Shown here piece after piece: positions 34,011 to 45,782 of a stretch of 64,000 nt of DNA. Position numbers and translations under genes: made by a program. The notes beneath the pieces are model-generated. The model did not search any database, was not told the origin of the DNA, and saw only the letters and a list, made by a program, of their open reading frames with translations. The stretch is taken from positions 4,940,536 through 5,004,535 of the forward strand of contig BSYO01000014.1 in assembly GCA_033239525.1 (NCBI GenBank). The letters are read 5' to 3'. Within the stretch, counting starts at the first letter, position 1. Each line of letters starts with the position of its first letter. Source of the stretch: Nepenthes gracilis. Lineage: Eukaryota > Streptophyta > Magnoliopsida > Caryophyllales > Nepenthaceae.

Positions 34011-35520
34011 AGATATTAGGGCATACCTCGAGCCTCATGAACATGTCATAAAAATAATGAAACATTACAAAGGTATAATCAATTAGTCATCCTAATCGGT
34101 CCAAGGCCTACACAAGCTGGATGGACTGATTCACCAGTGACCCAAAGCCTACGCACCCCCATTTGCAGCCTTATGTGTCTGTGCAACCCCATACCAATTC
34201 TGAGCATTCGGTTCATACCAAAGGCCAGCAAGGAGAGTGAATCGCCCAGCTTATGGTTAGCTCCAGACCTCTTAATAGCTCCTTTACCAAGCACCAAGCA
34301 CCAAACCTCGAATATGCACTTCGCTCAGGCATAAAGTGAACCTGCCTGGAAATGCACTTAGCAACCCTTTTTTTTGTTTTTTTATTGGAAGAGGGATCAA
34401 ATCAGCAAATAAACACCTAGTGCCAACAGCCATCACCCAACTTGCCTGGTGTAAAATTGCTGGTCAATGCGTTGACCAATAATTTGTACCCAATAGGATT
34501 TGGCTAGTCAACTAGTTGACCGACTAAAATCCTACACCCACCTTTTTTTAATTAAACACAGCACAAAGAACTTGATTGGCCAAAACCAACACCCACCTTT
34601 TCCAAAACAGCACAAAGAAGCCAATTTTGGCCAATCAATGAATTGATCTGCCAAAATCCTACCCCCACCTTTTTTTTAACACAGCAAAAGAAGACGATTA
34701 TGGCCGGTCAACTCGTTGACCGGCCAGAATCCTTCCTCTTTTTTTACCCGCTACATTTACCAAAACGGTATATGGAATACCAATACCACATTCACCAAAC
34801 ATTGCGCCGCATTCCTCCATTCGCAACCAAACCGACATCCCTAAAAACTATAAGGCTCCCTATCTCAGCCAACAATATTTTAGCAAGTCCTATTGCCTAA
34901 AGATCCCTTAGAGGTCTTAGGAGTGGATTTTTGATTCCTTTGGGACTTGGCCTGCTTCCAAGATTTATCCTGCTCGGGAGGAGAATGAATGGTAATCTGA
35001 TTCGTCATCTCTTGAGCGAGATAGGAGGCACCACCTTCCCTCCTGTCAAAGCCATGAGCTCCAATGGTGCTCGCTTCAGGGGCGGATTCATCAACTATAT
35101 AGAGGCTACTAAGTTTCTCAGCTGGCTAAAACGGTACTTTGGGAATTCAGGCTCTGTTTCCAAAAGTGCATCCAGAAAATCATATATTGTCTGTCTCCCA
35201 ATAGGGGATAGAGAAACAATGTATGGTTGAGTAGTCTTAATTACCACCAACATCTTGATGGTATCAAATAATGTATTTGAAAAATTATCCTGATCCGCCA
35301 TATCTAGAGGAGAAGAAAATTTGAGCTCAGCCCTCGCTTCACTATCAATATATAGAGGCGTCTCGTCAGTTATACCAAGCAACCATTTTTCTAGGAGATC
35401 ATTCACAGTCTGCCTCCCTTCCAGAGTTAAAGATTCTAGATATTTCTGAGTAGCGTTTGCCTTTTTTTTTTTTGTAAGTAAGTTTAATGAATTAAATGAA
35501 ATGAAAAGTACAAAAACGAA

Positions 35521-35559
35521 GTTCTAACTCCAAGTGTTTTGCCGACTTGGACTTAGAAC
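35521..35559 (-). promoter_or_regulatory. Element L 3' tail hairpin
   Basis: Plus-strand arms gttctaactccaagt and acttggacttagaac pair with one mismatch around gttttgccg. Beside it is agggcataccccgagc, the upstream word of type II tails in reverse. Confidence 0.75.
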
Positions 35560-35724
35560 AACGAGTTAGGGCATACCCCGAGCATCATCATGAACAAAAT
35601 CTTTGGTAGATTAACAGCAAATGAAAAAAAAACCTCACCTAGGTAAAATTTAGCAAATAGACCGAAAGCAACCCGGCCCAATAACAAAGCATACTTAAAA
35701 ATCAACAAGAAAAGCATAGAAAAC

Positions 35725-36048
35725 CCCCAGAGGAGCAAAACAAAGGGATCTCCATCCCACTGCTGCATACACGAACATGGGAGCCCAAGGGTAACAGCTA
35801 CCAGCTCCAATATGCCGCAAAATCAGAGCTAGCTTCAATTCAGTGGGCCAGCCATTCCCAGCACTCACCATCAACATAAGTAGCAAAACCAGAGGAGCAA
35901 AATAAGGGGAGCTCCATCCCACTGCTGCATGCACGAACATAGGAGCCCAATGGTAACAGCTACCGGCTCCAATATGCCGCCAATTCAGAGCTAGCTTCAA
36001 TTCAGTGGGCTAGCCATTCCCAGCACACACCATCAACATAAGAGGCAA
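35725..36048 (-). repeat. 162 bp tandem duplication in the 3' region of L
   Basis: Two copies start with cagaggagcaaaa at about 35728 and 35890 and include tccatcccactgctgca (35751, 35913) and agctagcttcaattcagtgg. They are about 93 percent alike. Non-coding. Confidence 0.85.
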
Positions 36049-37216
36049 AACCTGCATGAGCATCAAACTCAAACAGCCCAGCCCAATAAACAGCAGGAAG
36101 AAAAAATCGCAACACCAAAGACAAATGAATCGTAACTAGGAATCAGCAAAACATCCATGGCATCACCTGGGATCGCTAAATTCATAGCCGCCACACCGCC
36201 GCAACTACATCAAGCAGCAGGTCTCTTCCAATCAAGCCAAAGAAGAAACCAAGAGCCAGAATCCCAAGTTTCGCACGCCCAGGCCAGCAGTAGCTCCAGA
36301 AGGTGCCAAGCAGTAAGGAGATTCAAGCATCGGGATCATATCATCCAAGGAGACACAAAAAGACACCAGCCAAGGTAAGTGAATCCGCATCTCCACCGCA
36401 TTCCTAAGAACCAAATCAAAAGGGAGCGTACACCCATTCCAACACCTACTAACACAGAACGAGAATAAACAAAGAAGCCACCCGCCAACACCACAACACA
36501 CACCTCCGGAAGCCATACGGCATCGATGCATCGGCTAGAGTACATTAAATATCTCGCATATACAAATATAATAAGAGCAACAATCCTGTGATTGCTATAA
36601 ATAGGCATCGCAATAAGGACGATCAACCCAAAAGAAACCAAGATCAATCATGTCCAAAAGGAGAGTCTCCCACAAACTACAATGTAGGACAAAAGCAGAA
36701 TCAGCAAACCAGAGCTCCAAGAGCTGTGTCCACCAATTCCAGCAGGGACCAAAATTTGGCTATACTGGCAGGAAGGGGCAAATTAAGGAAGCTACCCAGC
36801 AAATACAACTCCAACCGATCTGCATCACCAAATCATTACATTCGGCAATACAACACAAGGCAGAAACCAATCCCAAGTCAAGCAGCACGACAACAGGATC
36901 ATAAATGCAGCTCAGCCAATACCAACCCAACCCGAGGATCGACATGTGGGGACACCTCAATCGCATTGTGTAACCGAGTAGACAACATCAACTCATCTGC
37001 ATAGCAACCATGCCAAGGGGCCTGAAAACTGAGTTAACATCCAGAAGGACCCACATTAATACCAGCCAAACAGGCCTATCCAATGAATAGGCCAGCAGAC
37101 CAACATTCGAACATCCAAATGGGCATCATCCAACATGTCACGAAGTGGCAAACGCTCAACAGCCGAATTTATTAGTAGCCTTGAAAAAAAACTAGCAAAG
37201 CACCAACAGCACACCC

Positions 37217-38956
37217 CTAGAATCTAGGGGATGCCTTGGATTTTTTAGATTTTTTCTTTTTTCGAGATCTAGAGGGCTTCCAAGAATCGCTTTCTATAGC
37301 CAACGCCTCATTTACATTAATGAATTTCTCTTGAGAGTAGTCAACAGCCCTCCCCATACAAATTTTAACTGCAGGGGCAGAACCCCCATGCTTAGAAGAG
37401 TCTAAGCCATGTTTTTTTATTATTCTTGAGATAGAACTAGGGGTTGGATCACTGTCAGAATCAGAGTCAATGACCAATTCATTAAGATGTTTTTCAGGAG
37501 GGCCATCCACGCACCCGAAGCATCCGATAGGCACCCGAGTGCCCAATGTCACAGAGGCATTTGATGGGGCAAAGATCACACCGGATGTGGTGAGTGTCCA
37601 ATTTCAACAAGAGGATGGAGGAATATAATCACTCTGGAGACCACCAAGGAAAGATGCCGAGAGCATTGACGCAGGGGAGCAGGCAATAGGGTCCAGAGTG
37701 GCCTTTGGCGCCGGACCAGGAAGAGGGGGACTTGGGCTGGTAAGGGCCAGCGATTCAGCAGAAGGAAGAGCTAGAGAGTCAATCCCGGCCCCAAAAAGCG
37801 GTTCAGCACTCGTTGGGGACTCATTTAGGACAGCAATTGGATGCAGAGTGAAGCCGATTGAGACAAGGCTTCATCAGCCACAGAACTGGGTACTTTAACA
37901 TCGATCAAGCGCCCAGGGGATGGCGAGGGGACCATAGGGGCTCTATCCACAAGAACAGAAGTGGAAGATTTGGAACGGGAGTTACCTGTATGAGGTTTAA
38001 CTTCGTTGGAATGGCAGCGAGCTTCATCGTGACCCAACAAATGGCAACGATCGATCTCGATAGGCTTCCAAAGAATACTCCACCTTCATCTCTACGAGGG
38101 CCGAATCATGGCAGGATTTAATGGTGATGCTAGTGGGAAAGGGCCCATCGACACCCACTTCAACACGGGTTTTTGCGAAGGATACGTTCTCCATACGGGC
38201 AGTCCGGGGTCAAGTCGTAGGGGAAAACCAACGGCACTAGCAACCCAAACCGAGGTCGGCATGGGTCCAAGACTGATCGGCAGTTGGAGAGTTTAATCCA
38301 TACGGGGAAGCGTTTATGTTCTTCCTGGTCGAAACATGCCCGCGACCAACGTTTGAGGAAAATAGCCTTCCCCGCCATGAGCCATGGACCGGCTTAAAGA
38401 CACTTTTCCAACATCTCCATCGAAGAGAAACGGAAGAAGAAAAAGCCGGCTTCGTTGCCAGCGGTGTGTGTGAGGCCGTAGCGTGCCCAAATCTTTTTGG
38501 CAATGGTTTTTACAACAAGATAATGAGGAGGAAAATCAAGGAAGTGGCCTACCAGAGTAAAGCCCCAGAAGGATTTGCCTTGGTCGATGACCTCCGCCGG
38601 AGGTGAGATGATGGTCGAGTCCGACCCACATGCCAAAGGAGGGAAGAATTTCAACTCATTGAGCACCTCACGACTGTCCTTACGGACAATGTCAGCCCAT
38701 TGGGAGGAGCTGCGAGCATGACCATCGGGATCCAAATCGAAGCCCTTAGGTTTCGATTCGCCCAAGGGCTGGCCCTCCGGAGCAGGAGGGGGAGGGCCCG
38801 AGGGTTTCGAAACCAAGGGAGAAGGGAGAATAGGAGGGACAGGGGAAACGGAGACAGAAGGAGGCGAGACGCTTTTCAGAGAAGAGGAGGATGAGTGAAG
38901 GACGGGGGAGGCGGACGACGGAGGAGGAACAGGGGGGCCTCCTGAAGGCTGGCCAT
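37217..38956 (-). pseudogene. Element L ORF1 (DUF4283-type RNA-binding protein)
   Basis: Start at the ATG 38956-38954 (MASLQEAPLF). A frameshift in a C-run near 38932 precedes the Pro-rich linker. The DUF4283 domain is well kept: KFFPPLACGSDSTII, then FWGFTLVGHFLDFPPHYLVV, KKIWARYGL, GFFFFRFSSMEMLEKCL, a TAA at 38394-38396, then AGPWLMAGKAIFLKRW. In the zinc knuckle (about 38060-38010), R-C-H-L-L-G-H-D-E-A-R-C, the first Cys is replaced. The end is basic: RSRKKKKSKKSKASPRF, stop at 37217. The protein would coat element RNA and might act with an ORF2 supplied in trans. Lesions are few, consistent with L being younger than K. Confidence 0.8.
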
Positions 38957-41146
38957 GGCCGACGACAAGCAGAGGACGAGCGCCAGGAAAATCAGAAATT
39001 TGAATTCTAGAGAGAAGCTCTCTCTAACGACGTGATTCCGTTTCTTCTCGCCCGTCAGAAATATTTAGAGTAGCGTTTGCCTCCAACAATATCCGGAGAG
39101 CATCAAGTATTAGATAGTGAAAATCCTCTTGATCATCCATTACCATAGTAGGAGCCTCAAGCCCAACCTCACCGTTCGACATCAGGGGTATCATAAGGGT
39201 ATCATAAGGACAGTTCCAAATTCCCCCCTGCTCCCAGCCGAGGAAATCCCTTGGCCATCATCATCTGGTCCAACCTTCTTACTGTTTTGAACCTCAGCAA
39301 GGACGATTGAGACATCAGAATAGGTTGAGCTTTCCTTAATTGAAGGAATCTGCTATTCAATAATAGGTTGCGGAGAATCCCCTTTGAGCAATATTGAGCA
39401 GTTCGCTAGACTAGCTCCAACCTCATCAACCGAATCAATTGGACTCAGGAAATGCTGTGGATCCAAGAATTGCAGTTCTGAGACCATGTTCATCTGATTT
39501 TAGATGCTGAGTGATTACCTGCCATAATCTATTCATGTGGGGATGGGTTTATCTTCTAAACGGGTGATAGCTCCTTCAGGGCATCAGTATTAGCTATTAA
39601 ACTGGGAGCTGTACTATCTTGAGCAGCAACCAACTGCACATTAGCAGCATCAATTCCCAAATTTCCATTCGTTGGGCAAGAGTCCTCAGGATCTTGGAGG
39701 GCAGCAAAGGAATTTATAGAAGAAACAGCCACTGTTCCACTAGCAAATCCAGTAGGATTAGTTGAACCAGTCCCAATCAACTTGTCCCTAATTTTAGCAA
39801 GTTTTAGCTTTAGAATCCTGCATTGTTCTAGCCAATGGTTTGTATATGCTTTTGGGCCTAGAGACATTCATTGTGCTACAGTGGGCCATACTATGTCCCA
39901 AAAGATGACAGTTACTACACCGGACAACCTTCCAATGGTAAACAATATTAACCTCCACAAGATCTTTCAATACTGAATCAGAGGTCCTCCTAGAATCCAG
40001 CCTGATCTTGGTAGGAAGGACCGAATCAGCGCTAACTTTAACACACATACGAGCAAATTTCAAACGGTCCAACTTTGCCGTATTAGAGTCGAGCTGTAAT
40101 GATTTTCCTACAGCACTGGCAATCTAGTCAAGGCTAATGGGAGTCCAGAATTCCACTGGAACATTAAGTAAATTGATTCAAGTAGGGAAGGTTTTATGTT
40201 TCTTCTTAATCATTGACATACCTAGAGCCCAGTGTTTGAGAAACAGTGTTCTTCTGGCAAATGCCCAAGAGCCAGAATTTAAACGTTTTTCCATCATCAC
40301 AGAGGATGCAAACCGAAAAAAATAGAAACCAGCATCATGTTCAGCAACATGGTAACGCTAAACCTAGCCCAAATTTTCCATGTTATATGATTAATGGCAT
40401 GGAAATGAAGAGGTTTGCCATAAAAGTATCCAACAAGAGTGCATCCCCATACCTCCTCTCTTTACTTGACAACATCAAAAGGGGGAAAATAATAGTAGTT
40501 TCCCCTTCAATTTTTGGAGGAGGAAAGAATCTTAGCAGCAAGGAAATATCCACATTCGCCTTTTGAACAACATTAGCCCATGAAAATTTGAAAATGCCTT
40601 CACTAGAGCCAAAATTAACCTCCCCAGAAGAGGACAAAGGAATAGGAAGAATACCTTTCTCTGGAGACATGAGCCGATGCTTGGCTGCCTCATCACCAGG
40701 AGTAGGGGAAGGAGTATTCTGCAATGACAGGTTACTATGGCATTAGTCCACGGATTTCGAACACTTCAAGAAGAAAGCATCTGGGATAGAGGCCAAAATC
40801 CAATCATCCTTCTTCAATGGAGGGAAAGATTCAGAAGAGGGAGCTAAAGGAAGAAAGGGACGCGAAGAAGATGGGTTTGGCAAAGAGGAAGAAGAAAATG
40901 CCAAAGACAACGGCGAGAGGGAAGAAGCGGTCGAGGAAGGAAGACCAAGGATTGGAGAAAAAGGAGACGAGGAGAGAGTCGGTTTGGATGGCGCCGAAGG
41001 AATGCCAGCCATCCCGGCGCCGAAGAACCCAGCCCTAGCCAGAGAAGTTTGAAATTTCAAATCTAGAGAGAAGAGAGAGCATCTTTCTCTAAGTTCAACT
41101 CACTCTTCTCTTTATTCACCATAAGACCTGTCACATAGGCGAATAG

Positions 41147-42782
41147 GTGGAGAAAATTAGGGGGCATGAGAGAACCATGCCAAAGGAACTCAGCAACATG
41201 ACCCCATAATTTTGAGAAAATGGATACTCTCCTGTCTTTTGATTGGAAAAGCAACACATGCTAGGGGATAACAAACTATTAATAAAAAATGCATGGCTCT
41301 ACTAAGTGGTAATAATATGTATAGAGATTGGCACCTGCTTGGTGCTAGAAGGTTGGTCGGAAAGAAAAATATTCTAAGGGCCAAAGCTTAATTTTACTAA
41401 TAGAACGAGGCTTGCATGGGGGCGTTTGTGCTAGAAAGTTTAGTCCATGCTTTGCTAGCCAAAATTCCTTACCTTATTTTCCTTTTTAAGTCAAGTAATT
41501 TAAAATCAATGAAAAAAGGTTGAAGTAAATTGTGGCTTTTAAATAAGAAGATGCGAACAGTAAGACCTAATCATAACCACAACAAAATAGAAAAATCAAC
41601 TGTCTTGTTCATTATTATCCTATTTACTCTTAAAAATATACTATACAGCAATTCTATTAGAATATCTTAACAGAGGTATGAATATCTTTAAGGTGAAGTA
41701 TGAAATGAGGATTGATGAAAAACTTTTCGAATTGGAATTTGACTTTAATAGCTTCCTATTCAATATGTTTCCTATGTCTACTAGCTTAAGTATTTTGTGA
41801 GTCGTTAAATAATTTTTTTAATACTATAAATTATGAATATGATTTCTCTCAATAGCAGTTGGTACTTTTGTTGTATGGATCTTGGGTCTTGGTACATGTG
41901 AATAGTAATCCTAAGTACATAAAACATATCATCTTGATGAAGATGATGATACCTAAAACTGGAACTTGGTATTCAAAACACATGGTAAACTTTACAAAAG
42001 CTATTAAAAAATTAGTCATTTTCCCTGGACTCCATTGTCGAAGCCTTTTACTTCATAATGTAAAAGTAACTGATGCATAATAGCCGTAAATATTCTCTTA
42101 AATTAAAGATCAATTTACGAAAATATTTTGTTAGATGTCACTAACCATAAGCAACCCTCGTTGAAATGTGTGAGGCCACGCATGTGTTATGTAATGGTAT
42201 AAAAGGTTAAATTTCCTTTTATTTTATGTGTAAATTTAGTTTATTTCAAAATTTTCAAATTGATGTGTGTTAATAATCATAATTTTATTCCTCATATTCT
42301 TTAAAATTTTAAAATTAATGACTTCATATAAGATTGTCCATGCTAACAAATAAATGAGTAAGTTTTGAGTAAATTTAAGATTGCCGATAAGAAGAATATA
42401 TTGATTACAAATAAAAAATATTCACCTTTTGTAATATAATTCTTATTCAAATACACAAACTCTCACATGAGTGAAAGGATTTTTTTAATAAAACAATTAC
42501 TTATAATCAATTCCCAACTTTATTGTTTGTTATATTTATAATAACGTTCTTAACTACGTGATAAAATTTCAGATAAGATCAATAAGATTTCTAACATTTT
42601 ACCTTCTATAACTTGTTAACCCAATATTTTAATATTGTCAATTAAGCAAAAAATGAAAGAACTAGAAAAGTGGCTACTTTTTATAGAATTAGAAAAGTAG
42701 TATTTATTATCCCGTTCTTGTAAGAAGTTATTAAGATTCTTTCCTTTTACTTTTTTTTATTCCAAAAATTTTAATTTGGTAA
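41147..42782. other. AT-rich spacer
   Basis: No coding region recognised on either strand. The frame at 41859-42080 has no family resemblance. Confidence 0.5.
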
Positions 42783-43157
42783 CTTAATTGATAAAGTGAA
42801 AAAAAAAATCTCATTAGGTGCATCGGTTTTCCCGAAGGTTCAAGAATTCTTTCTTTGGGTTCTATTATGGCTTCGGTCCTTTTGCCTCTCTCTAATGGTA
42901 TATGTACCGCTTCCCCTCCTCATTTCTCAAAAAAAAAATAAAAAATAAAAATAAAAATAAATAAATAAATATATATATATATATATTTTTTTTTGTTATG
43001 ATATAATAATAATATTAATATATTAATTATTTTTATAAATAGTGGGTGTGTGCGAAATGTATACCTCTATTTATTGTGGCTCGGTAAATAAAAAGGCTTT
43101 TCCTATGCTGTATTGGAGTATCAATGAGATTTTTGAAATGTGCATTGGGCCCTGGAT

Positions 43158-44024
43158 TGTTGGCGGGGCAAAAAGGTCGATCGGACACAGTGACACACCG
43201 TCACACCACATCACACACAGTGTAAAAAAAAGAACAGAAGAAGCACACACAGATTTACGTGGAAACCCTAGAACCAAGGAAAAATCACGGGAGTAGAGTC
43301 GACAGCAAATCTACTATGTGAAAATAGATTTACAAACATCCAAGATGGAGTATCTGCTACACACCCGAAAATAACAAAGAAAAACCTCTGCAGTAAACAA
43401 GAAAGCACCTCTCGTTCTCACTGCTGCTTTTTCTTTCTTCTCCTTCTCATTTGGTGGTGCACTCTCTTGTTTCCTCACAACTCCTTTGCTCTCTCTTTTC
43501 TCCCTCAGTGTCCAGAGATCTGGGGCAATATTCCATATATATGAAAAAGGGCACAATCTGTCATTTCCAACAATAAGAATATGCTCTGTCCAAAATAAAC
43601 CGCTCCTGTAAAACCGTCTGAGATCACAATATCCAGAAAATCTGCTGAGCTGGCGTTTTCCTGGATTTCCTGGCGGATGGCCAATCGTTGGCCGTCCACG
43701 TTCTCCACGGGCCATCCGGTCAACTCTCCTGTTGACTGTCTTCTGCTACTATCTGAAGAACTTGGCCATCCTCCGCCTTCTGGTCAACTCTCCTTGTTGA
43801 CCGTCCTGAACAGCCATCAGGCTAACCTCCCTGTTGGCCGTCTTCGCTGCTATCCGGTCAACCTTTCTCGTTGATCGGATTTTGCCTTCCAGCCGGTCAA
43901 CGGATGTTGACCGGCTAATGTTCTCCGAATTTTCAGCAAATGAATTCCATCATTTGCTCTCCGAAAATCCTCCGATGACGAACCGTTTGTTGAATCACCC
44001 ACAAGGGAGTGACTTACCCCAACA
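43158..44024 (-). repeat. Copia 3' LTR
   Basis: 867 bp from TGTTGGCGGGG (its 3' end, reversed) to ttaccccaaca (its TGTTGGGG start, reversed). The U3 part has repeated ggtcaac words (ctggtcaactctcc, ccggtcaac) within 43720-43910. The upstream neighbour is a polypurine tract. Confidence 0.85.
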
Positions 44025-44038
44025 AACTTCCCCTCACG
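44025..44038 (-). promoter_or_regulatory. Copia polypurine tract
   Basis: Minus-strand reading cgtgaggggaagtt directly before the LTR start TGTTGGGG. This is the plus-strand DNA primer site of LTR elements. Confidence 0.75.
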
Positions 44039-44415
44039 ACCTTGTGGGGGACACCTTCGCCTCTACCCGGCGACCGTCATCGTTTGCCTTTCGGCAGTGT
44101 AACATCCCGAAAGTTTGACTCGGGATTATATAGTAATAAAATTAATATAGTAATAAATAATTCAAAATATTAATATTAATAAATATTATAAATTATAATA
44201 AGTATGAAATAATTAATAATAAACGATAAATAATAATAATAATAAATTGGAATAAAATATATTCTAATAAATATTAATAATAATTAGTAATAAATAATAA
44301 TTATAATGAATTATTATAAAATATTAATTAGAATTTAATAATAATAAATATTATAAAATAATAAAAGATATAATTATATAAATTATAATAATATGTATTA
44401 CAATAAATAATAATA

Positions 44416-44417
<2 letters not shown>

Positions 44418-44474
<57 letters not shown>

Positions 44475-44479
44475 TGTTT

Positions 44480-44518
<39 letters not shown>

Positions 44519-44640
44519 CATAATCATAATAGAAAGAAGAGGAAAACGGGGAGGGAGAGAGAGAGAGAGAGAGGAGGGAAAGGAACGGGAAGAGAAGGAT
44601 GAAGAAGGAAAGATGAAGAAGGAAAGAAGAGGAGAAAAAG
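44418..44640. repeat. TA, TAA and GA microsatellites in the solo LTR
   Basis: (TA)n about 44420-44475, (TAA)n about 44480-44517, then purine-rich (GA)n and GAAGAAGGA words to 44640. Tyr/Ile-rich frames on the minus strand are translations of these repeats. Confidence 0.9.
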
Positions 44641-45316
44641 GGGGAAACAGCGTGCGAGGGTATCGCCGGGATGGAGGAAAGAAGTTGAGGCCATTGGCTA
44701 TATAAAGAAAGGGTGGGCAAGGAAGTCGGGAGATGGAAAACCCCTAGCGGGTGCCGCCGTCGCTGCCGGGCCATTCATTCATTGCCGATTGATCATTCCT
44801 CGCCGCCGCCAATGCTACTACCATCATCGACCCGCCGGAAGAAGATTTGCCGTCGCCGTCATCGTTCGAGTGGTTTGCTGCCGTCGCCGATGTAAATCGC
44901 ACCAAGCCACCATCCCAAACCGAAACCGGGCGAGCAAAGTCACCGGTTGCCGCCGCTGGCCGCTACTTGCCATCGTTGTCGCTGCCGGAAGATGAGTCGC
45001 CGTCGTCGGCTGGTGTCACCGCCGTCGTCAATTTGTGCCGCCGCCGTCGCCATTACGAGTAAAAGGAAAACGAAATTGAGGCAAGTGAACCCTCTACTAT
45101 CATTCTACTCAAATTGCAAGTTGATTGAGTTCCTCGCAAATAAATCCTCTACTTGTTGTGATTAAATTCTCCTTCTTGCATTATTGATGTTAATTTCTTT
45201 GGTGGAATGTCTAGATTTGGAGTGAATTTGGCCGAATTTTGTTACAGGCCCTAAATTGGGCAAAACAGAGCACCCGGCTCTGATGTGGAGCTCCGAATAC
45301 TAAACCATGAATTGGG

Positions 45317-45782
45317 GGTATCACGGATGGTATCGGCATGCTACGGGTACAGCCTCTGGGAGGACTGTAGGGGTAGTTGGATACCATGGATAACCTCGTT
45401 GCACTTACCCAGCCGTTGGGGGCGTAAATGCGCGGCCTTTGGTTCACGGTGGCAGAATAAGATCCAAGGAGATTCTTGTTATATCATACAGTTGTGACCT
45501 CAATTTGAGCTAATAATCAAATTCTTGATATTTCGTACAGTGAGTCAAGAGGGATGCTTATAACCTAGTGACCATCGTAGAAAATGATATTTGGGATATC
45601 ATTGGCGAGGGATATCGGAGGTGGTATCGGCATGCTACAGGTACAGCCTCTGGGAGGACTGTAGGGATAGTTGGATACCATGGATAACCTCGTTGCACTT
45701 ACCCAGCCGTCGGGGGCGTAAATACGCGGCCTTTGGGTCACTATGGTAGAATAAGGTCCAAGGAGATTCATTGTGGTATTTT
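45317..45782. repeat. 172 bp direct repeat within the solo LTR
   Basis: Copies at about 45317-45488 and 45611-45782, 294 bp apart, both containing tatcggcatgctac, ggataacctcgttgcactta and agaataag-tccaaggagatt. About 90 percent alike. The gaps between copies differ, so this is an older internal duplication of the LTR. Confidence 0.85.

Larger units (their letters stand above)
35462..39067 (-). mobile_element. Element L: ORF1-only half-LINE, 3606 bp
   Basis: Flanked by a perfect 14 bp duplication, gagtagcgtttgcc (35448-35461 and 39068-39081). On the minus strand: leader from tctaaatatttctg, ORF1 from 38956 to 37217, 1.75 kb of non-coding 3' sequence, tail hairpin and A-run. No endonuclease or reverse transcriptase sequence is present although the 5' leader is retained, so it is not simply 5'-truncated. 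Mammalian HAL1 elements, half-LINEs with ORF1 only, are the closest analogue known to me. Confidence 0.85.
35095..41012 (-). pseudogene. Element K ORF1 (DUF4283-zinc knuckle protein), split by L
   Basis: LINE ORF1 proteins bind the element RNA. From the Met at 41012: a Ser/Pro-rich leader, then SWANVV, RFFPPPKIEGETTI (about 40480-40600), the start of a DUF4283-like fold that decays into stops. A complete CCHC knuckle C-S-N-C-H-L-L-G-H-S-M-A-H-C lies at 39919-39878. The C-terminal part runs across the L insertion: 39140-39068 continues at 35461-35095 without a stop, so the frame was open when L arrived. This C-terminal region has two tandem copies of a roughly 50-residue unit with the shared words TQ-Y--SL---GRQT--D-L. 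I know no family for that unit. Confidence 0.7.
33906..41133 (-). mobile_element. Element K: ORF1-only half-LINE, interrupted by L
   Basis: The minus-strand 3' end is a T-run at 33906-33923 followed by the family tail. The 5' end is placed at 41133 from an imperfect duplication, catcgacgaatag (33893-33905) against cataggcgaatag (41134-41146), 11 of 13. It encodes ORF1 only. Subtracting L and its duplication leaves about 3608 bp, almost exactly the length of L (3606). The 5' leaders of K and L share ctctctaga-tt-aaatttc just before ORF1. It is older than L, as shown by the degraded duplication and the many stops. Confidence 0.75.

Noticed and set aside
41063..41257. Minus-strand peptide with GLMVNKEKSEL and FLWHGSL, recalling LINE reverse transcriptase motifs
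   Set aside because: It straddles the inferred 5' end of element K and its flank, has no other RT motif nearby, and the match is short. Probably chance.
42795..42960. SINE candidate with B-box-like ggttcaagaattc and A-rich end
   Set aside because: No clear A-box, and its flanks can also be explained as the left end of element B. Kept only as an alternative in that entry.
44328..44774. Tyr/Ile-rich 148-codon frame
   Set aside because: Translation of TA and TAA microsatellites within the solo LTR.
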